Assembly (NCBI RefSeq): GCF_040222955.1 | Contig: NZ_JAVKCA010000008.1 | Coordinates: 62,001 to 126,000 of the forward strand | From: Marinoscillum sp040222955 | GTDB lineage: Bacteria; Bacteroidota; Bacteroidia; Cytophagales; Cyclobacteriaceae | Length of the DNA stretch: 64,000 bases | Direction: 5' to 3' | Shown here: piece after piece, positions 59,830-64,000 of the stretch | How the letters are laid out: each line of letters opens with the position of its first letter | Position numbering within the stretch: position 1 is the first letter of the stretch | Notes under the pieces: model-generated | Told to the model about the DNA's origin: nothing | Database searches by the model: none | Seen by the model: only the letters and a program-made list of their open reading frames with translations | Translations under genes and position numbers: made by a program

Positions 59830-60828
59830 ATGACAAAAATCCGCGCGGCAATTACCGGGGTTCATGGGTACGTTCCAGACTATGTACTTACCAACCATGA
59901 GTTGGAAACCATGGTCGACACCAACGACGAATGGATCAGGAGCAGAACGGGCATCGAAGAACGTAGAATTCTCAAAGGCGAAGGTCAGGGAACCTCTGTA
60001 ATCGGTGCTGAAGCAGTTAAGGGCCTTTTGGCCAAGACAAATACAAAAGCAGAAGAAGTCGACTTGATTATTTGTGCCACTGTGACTCCTGATATGCCTT
60101 TCCCGGCAACAGCCAATATAATAGCGGATATGGTAGGCGCTAAAAATGCTTTTGGCTATGACCTTAGCGCCGCATGTTCAGGATTTCTCTACGCACTTGC
60201 CACAGGGGCACAGTTTATACAGTCCGGAACTTACAAAAAGGTGGTGATCATTGGGGCCGACAAGATGTCGTCTATTATAGATTACACCGACCGGGCTACC
60301 TGTATCATTTTTGGTGATGGTGGTGGAGCCGTGATGCTGGAGCCAACTGAAGAAGACCTGGGTGTGATGGATTCCATTTTAAAGTCTGATGGCTCCGGAG
60401 CTCCGTACCTACACATGAAAGCGGGCGGAAGTCGTAAGCCTGCTACGGTAGAAACAGTGGCACAACGTGAGCACTTTGCATTTCAGGAGGGCTCTACGGT
60501 TTTCAAATTTGCCGTCACCAATATGGCAGATGTGGCAGCAGAGGTCATGGAAAAAAATAACCTCACCAGCAATGATATTAGCTGGCTGGTACCCCATCAG
60601 GCGAATAAGCGAATTATTGACGCTACGGCCCGTAGAATGGGCGTGGGTGATGACAAAGTGATGCTGAACATTCAGCGCTACGGCAACACCACGGCCGGCA
60701 CCCTACCATTGTGCCTTTGGGATTATGAGCCTCAGCTCAAAAAAGGAGACAATATTATTCTTGCGGCTTTCGGTGGTGGATTTACCTGGGGAGCAACCTG
60801 GCTTAAATGGGCCTACGATCCAAAATAA
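59830..60828 (+). CDS. fabH: 3-oxoacyl-ACP synthase III
   Basis: A 332-aa thiolase-fold enzyme. Active-site Cys in YDLSAACSGFLYALATG, His in VPHQANKRIID and Asn in YGNTTAGTLPL. It starts fatty-acid synthesis by condensing an acyl-CoA with malonyl-ACP. Immediately after rpmF and before efp. Full length. Confidence 0.96.
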   Translation: MTKIRAAITGVHGYVPDYVLTNHELETMVDTNDEWIRSRTGIEERRILKGEGQGTSVIGAEAVKGLLAKTNTKAEEVDLIICATVTPDMPFPATANIIADMVGAKNAFGYDLSAACSGFLYALATGAQFIQSGTYKKVVIIGADKMSSIIDYTDRATCIIFGDGGGAVMLEPTEEDLGVMDSILKSDGSGAPYLHMKAGGSRKPATVETVAQREHFAFQEGSTVFKFAVTNMADVAAEVMEKNNLTSNDISWLVPHQANKRIIDATARRMGVGDDKVMLNIQRYGNTTAGTLPLCLWDYEPQLKKGDNIILAAFGGGFTWGATWLKWAYDPK

Positions 60829-60846
60829 TTTTACAAAAAACTTACC

Positions 60847-61410
60847 ATGGCAACAACTGCAGATTTTCGTAATGGTCTTGTTATAGAGTTTAACCACGAC
60901 CTTTTTACCATCATTGAATTTCAGCATGTAAAACCCGGGAAAGGTCCCGCTTTTGTGCGAACCAAGCTAAAAAGCCTTTCAACCGGCCGTGTGATCGATA
61001 ACACTTTCACTTCAGGACACAAGGTGACTACCGCCCGTGTGGAAAGAAGAGCATACCAGTTCTTATACAAAGATGACATGGGCTTCCACTTCATGGATAG
61101 TACCAGCTTTGAGCAGATTCCCATTTCTGAATCATTGATCAACGCGCCTGCACTCCTGAAAGACGGACAGGAAGTGGATGTGCTTTTCCATGCTGAGGAA
61201 GAAAGAGTACTGGGTGTAGAGTTGCCACAACATGTGATTCTCAAAGTCGTGTATACCGAGCCCGGACTAAAAGGGGATACCGCTACCAACACCACCAAAC
61301 CTGCCGAATTGGAGACAGGAGCTACCATTCAGGTGCCTTTGTTTGTGGATCAGGATGAAGTCATCAAGGTCAATACACAAACAAATTCCTACGTGGAACG
61401 AGTAAAATAA
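60847..61410 (+). CDS. efp: Elongation factor P
   Basis: A 187-aa three-domain protein. The loop VKPGKGPAFVRTKLKS carries the Lys (about K32) that is modified in many bacteria; the modifying enzymes are not in the window. The C-terminal OB-fold ends GATIQVPLFVDQDEVIKVNT. It relieves ribosome stalling at polyproline. Ninety bases separate it from accB; no clear promoter was found there. Confidence 0.96.
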   Translation: MATTADFRNGLVIEFNHDLFTIIEFQHVKPGKGPAFVRTKLKSLSTGRVIDNTFTSGHKVTTARVERRAYQFLYKDDMGFHFMDSTSFEQIPISESLINAPALLKDGQEVDVLFHAEEERVLGVELPQHVILKVVYTEPGLKGDTATNTTKPAELETGATIQVPLFVDQDEVIKVNTQTNSYVERVK

Positions 61411-61500
61411 AATAATTACCTTTATTTACCACCAGAGTAGAATAGATCTAAAGAGTGCTTATTTGTGCCCATTTTGATAGACAACCAAAAATGCTAAATA

Positions 61501-61977
61501 ATGAAAGCAAAAGAAATTCGTGATTTAATAGATTTTATTTCAGGCTCCGGCCTTGAAGAGGTAAACATAGAAACAGAGGAATTCAAGATCAATGTGAAGA
61601 GATCTTCTCCTCAGGTCACCGTAGCTGCAGCCCCAGCCGCTCCTGCACCACCGGCTGCAGCACATGCCCCGGCACCTGCCGCCAGTGAAGCGCCTAAGCC
61701 TGCTGCACCCGCTCCGGCACCTGCCACGGATGCACACCTCATCACCATCAAATCTCCAATGATCGGCACCTTTTACAGATCAGCCAATCCTGAATCACCC
61801 GCTTTTGTGAATGTGGGTGACTCTGTCAAGCAAGGAGATCCGGTATGTATCATTGAAGCGATGAAGCTTTTCAATGAAATAGAATCCGAAATATCTGGCA
61901 AAGTCGTGAAGGTGCTTGTGGAAGATGCTCAGCCAGTGGAGTACGATCAGCCTTTATTCCTTGTAGATCCCTCTTAA
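61501..61977 (+). CDS. accB: Biotin carboxyl carrier protein of acetyl-CoA carboxylase
   Basis: A 158-aa protein. The N-terminal helices precede an Ala/Pro-rich hinge (about 38-80), and the biotinyl domain has the biotin-accepting lysine in CIIEAMKLFNEI. It carries CO2 from the carboxylase AccC to the carboxyltransferase. Eighteen bases before accC. Confidence 0.96.
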   Translation: MKAKEIRDLIDFISGSGLEEVNIETEEFKINVKRSSPQVTVAAAPAAPAPPAAAHAPAPAASEAPKPAAPAPAPATDAHLITIKSPMIGTFYRSANPESPAFVNVGDSVKQGDPVCIIEAMKLFNEIESEISGKVVKVLVEDAQPVEYDQPLFLVDPS

Positions 61978-61995
61978 TCCAAAAATTAAAAAATC

Positions 61996-63339
61996 GTGTT
62001 TGATAAGATTCTCATAGCTAATCGCGGAGAGATCGCTCTTCGTATTATACGTACTTGTAAAGAGATGGGCATCAAAACTGTGGCCGTCTATTCTACTGCA
62101 GATGCCGACAGTCTACATGTGAGATTTGCAGATGAAGCAGTCTGTATTGGCCCTCCGGCCAGTAAAGATTCTTATTTGAAAATACCACAAATTATCTCAG
62201 CGGCGGAGATCACGAATGCAGATGCGATACATCCTGGTTATGGTTTCCTGGCTGAGAATGCTGAGTTCTCAAAAGTTTGTGAAGAGTATGGCATCAAATT
62301 CATAGGTGCGTCTGCAGACATGATTAATGCCATGGGTGACAAGGCCACGGCCAAAGCTACGATGAAAGCTGCCGGTGTACCTACCATTCCCGGATCTGAA
62401 GGATTGCTGGAGTCCATTGAGCAGGGCATGAAACTAGCTGAAGAAGCTGGCTACCCAGTCATGCTCAAAGCCACCGCCGGTGGAGGGGGTAAAGGCATGC
62501 GCTACGTCAAGGACAAAAGTGGCTTCAAAAAAGCGTGGGATGATGCCCGACAGGAAGCTGGTGCATCTTTTGGAAATGCTGGCCTGTATCTGGAAAAATT
62601 CGTAGAAGAGCCCAGACACATCGAAATACAAATAGTAGGTGACAGCCGAGGAAGAGCCTGCCACCTGTCTGAAAGAGATTGCTCTATTCAAAGGAGACAT
62701 CAAAAGCTTGTGGAAGAGACACCCTCCCCTATTGTAACGCAGGAACTTCGTGAGAAAATGGGCCAGGCTGCCATCAAAGGTGCTGAAGCCATTGGATATG
62801 AAGGAGCCGGTACCGTGGAATTCCTGGTGGACAAGCATGGTGACTTTTTCTTCATGGAGATGAATACCCGAATCCAGGTAGAGCATCCTATCACAGAAGA
62901 AGTTACTGACTTTGACCTCATTAAAGAACAAATCAAAGTGGCCGCTGGAGTTGAAGTTTCAGGTAGAAACTACTATCCTCAGTTGCACTCTATAGAATGC
63001 CGCATCAATGCGGAGGATCCGGCCAATGGCTTCAGGCCTAGCCCGGGAAAGATCACCAATTTGCATTTCCCTGGTGGTCATGGTGTGCGCGTAGACAGCC
63101 ATGTATATGCAGGATATGTAATTCCTCCATTTTATGACTCGATGATAGGCAAGCTGATTGTCTCCGGACAGACCAGAGAAGAGGCCATCGTTCGTATGAA
63201 GAGAGCCCTTCAGGAAATGGTCATTGAGGGAGTGAAAACCACCATACCTTTCCACATCAGATTGATGGATGACCCTACGTTCAAGTCCGGGAAATTTACC
63301 ACCAAATTCCTGGAAGACTTTGACTTTTCCGGTCTGTAA
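61996..63339 (+). CDS. accC: Biotin carboxylase subunit of acetyl-CoA carboxylase
   Basis: A 447-aa ATP-grasp enzyme starting with GTG at 61996, the only start that fits the conserved MFDKILIANRGEIALRI. ATP-binding VMLKATAGGGGKGMRYV and the catalytic MNTRIQVEHPITEEVTDFD are intact. It carboxylates biotin on AccB. The stop codon lies in the loop of an 11-bp hairpin. Confidence 0.96.
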   Translation: MFDKILIANRGEIALRIIRTCKEMGIKTVAVYSTADADSLHVRFADEAVCIGPPASKDSYLKIPQIISAAEITNADAIHPGYGFLAENAEFSKVCEEYGIKFIGASADMINAMGDKATAKATMKAAGVPTIPGSEGLLESIEQGMKLAEEAGYPVMLKATAGGGGKGMRYVKDKSGFKKAWDDARQEAGASFGNAGLYLEKFVEEPRHIEIQIVGDSRGRACHLSERDCSIQRRHQKLVEETPSPIVTQELREKMGQAAIKGAEAIGYEGAGTVEFLVDKHGDFFFMEMNTRIQVEHPITEEVTDFDLIKEQIKVAAGVEVSGRNYYPQLHSIECRINAEDPANGFRPSPGKITNLHFPGGHGVRVDSHVYAGYVIPPFYDSMIGKLIVSGQTREEAIVRMKRALQEMVIEGVKTTIPFHIRLMDDPTFKSGKFTTKFLEDFDFSGL

Positions 63340-63351
63340 TACAGACCGGAA
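63327..63351. terminator. Hairpin across the accC stop codon
   Basis: TTCCGGTCTGT-AAT-ACAGACCGGAA, an 11-bp perfect stem with the TAA at 63337-63339 in it. No T run follows, so it is a weak terminator or an mRNA-protecting end. Confidence 0.5.
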
Positions 63352-63486
63352 GTCCTTTACCGCGGGTGAATGTGGTAATGGATTGGACGTTAGAGCGCTT
63401 TATAACAGCCACTTTCATCTGAAAAATATCCAAGATAAGCTTGCAATAATGCCTTACAAAGGTTCCAAAGACCATAGGTTTTATAC

Positions 63487-63494
63487 TATCTTTG
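63487..63494 (+). promoter_or_regulatory. Bacteroidota -7 element upstream of the CheC-like gene
   Basis: TATCTTTG fits TAnnTTTG and ends 33 bases before the TTG start candidate at 63528. The -33 element is not clear. The 188 bases between accC and this gene hold the hairpin and this promoter only. Confidence 0.45.
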
Positions 63495-63527
63495 ATATAA
63501 GCCGTTAACTGGGCAAACAAACATACT

Positions 63528-64000
63528 TTGTCAGCTACTCATCCAAACAATCGCCTCACAGAAGAACAGAAGGAACTTATTTCGGAGCTTATAGGCAACG
63601 CGATCAAGAAAGCGGTACAGTCTATGGAGCAAATGCTCAAAATAAGGGTCAATGCCAGTCATATCACCTATGGAGTAGGCCCGCTCACTCCTATCCCCGA
63701 GCTAGACCTGTTAGGTAGATTCAAAGCTCATCTGGTCAAGCTGGTCTTTAGTGGGGATATTCGTGGGGCTTTCTATTTTGTCATTCTGGATCATGAAGTA
63801 GACCTGATCAACACTGTCTGCCTGCCACCAGAGTTCAAATCAGACAAACGTACTGAAACCAAGCTCATGAAGCATGGATTCATGTCTGAAATTGAAAATG
63901 TAATAGCCGCACTGTCCATGAAGGAAATATCTGAGTATCTGGGGGTACAATTGGAGCTCAGAGTACCTCAGATTCAAATTATGTCTGGAAATCTGATCAA
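63528..64000 (+). CDS. CheC/CheX-like protein (3' end outside window)
   Basis: A frame open from a stop at 63498-63500 to the window end. The first usable start is TTG at 63528; the first ATG is codon 33 (63624). About 157 residues are visible. The segment HGFMSEIENVIAALSMKEIS fits the CheC/CheX phosphatase helix pattern E-x2-N (ExxN: E, N four residues on). A preceding FSGDIRGAFYFVILDHE strand block fits the same alpha/beta fold. CheC-type proteins dephosphorylate CheY-like regulators. No chemotaxis genes are present, and the remainder is cut, so a fusion to a receiver or other domain cannot be excluded. Confidence 0.6.
   Translation, partial: MSATHPNNRLTEEQKELISELIGNAIKKAVQSMEQMLKIRVNASHITYGVGPLTPIPELDLLGRFKAHLVKLVFSGDIRGAFYFVILDHEVDLINTVCLPPEFKSDKRTETKLMKHGFMSEIENVIAALSMKEISEYLGVQLELRVPQIQIMSGNLI

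Overview
This 64 kb window is chromosomal DNA of a Bacteroidota bacterium, most likely a marine Cytophagales-type member. The evidence is a very large protein with a type IX secretion C-terminal sorting domain, FG-GAP/VCBS propeller proteins, an ExbB-ExbD cluster with two ExbD paralogs, a TamB homolog, the order DUF177-rpmF-fabH-efp-accB-accC, and repeated Bacteroidota-type -7 elements (TAnnTTTG). No phage, plasmid, insertion sequence or CRISPR array is visible. The genus cannot be fixed from this sequence alone.

Layout. 1-4.1 kb is an accessory, repeat-rich stretch. It has a truncated FG-GAP membrane protein running off the left edge, a secreted protein with two TonB-C-like domains, four copies of a 33-nt perfect palindrome, a six-unit 40-bp tandem array, and a PIN toxin with a 56-aa antitoxin. 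4.1-6.2 kb is a SCO1/MORN/YHYH secreted-protein operon. 6.4-14.3 kb holds a secreted orphan, a membrane patatin-like phospholipase, an alpha/beta hydrolase, a PAS histidine kinase and an alpha-glucan phosphorylase-like protein. 14.4-20.9 kb is a compact operon: NDH-2, C39-type peptidase, RimK-type ATP-grasp ligase, GCS2-type ligase, N-formylglutamate amidohydrolase-like protein and aspartoacylase-like M14 protein. This operon is the strongest candidate for an under-described system. 21-30.6 kb carries an MFS transporter, an HsdR-N protein, alanine dehydrogenase, a fused branched-chain 2-oxoacid dehydrogenase E1, a LuxE-like protein, a 42-aa lipoprotein, an NtrC-type regulator without a DNA-binding domain, and RNase P RNA. 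30.6-41.5 kb has photolyase, TamB, tsaD, smpB, HNH nuclease, the ExbB/ExbD cluster and tRNA-Ser(GGA). 41.6-48 kb is a seven-gene minus-strand operon (flippase-like, GT2, small protein, SpoIIE-type phosphatase, polysaccharide deacetylase, TatD, asparaginase) back to back with ruvC. 48.2-53.8 kb is one 1852-aa T9SS cell-surface protein. 53.8-64 kb is housekeeping (HIT, greA, hydroxyacid dehydrogenase, mgtE, rsmA, pdxA, fatty-acid/translation operon) and ends in a truncated CheC/CheX-like gene.

How the genes fit together. In the amidoligase operon two peptide-bond-forming ligases are translationally coupled to three candidate hydrolases. This suggests a cell-made peptide or amide conjugate that is assembled, trimmed and recycled. 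Other ordinary units are the ExbB/3-TM/ExbD/ExbD energising complex, the lipid and translation operon under a clear Bacteroidota promoter, and the envelope-directed flippase/GT2/deacetylase operon with its own PP2C phosphatase.
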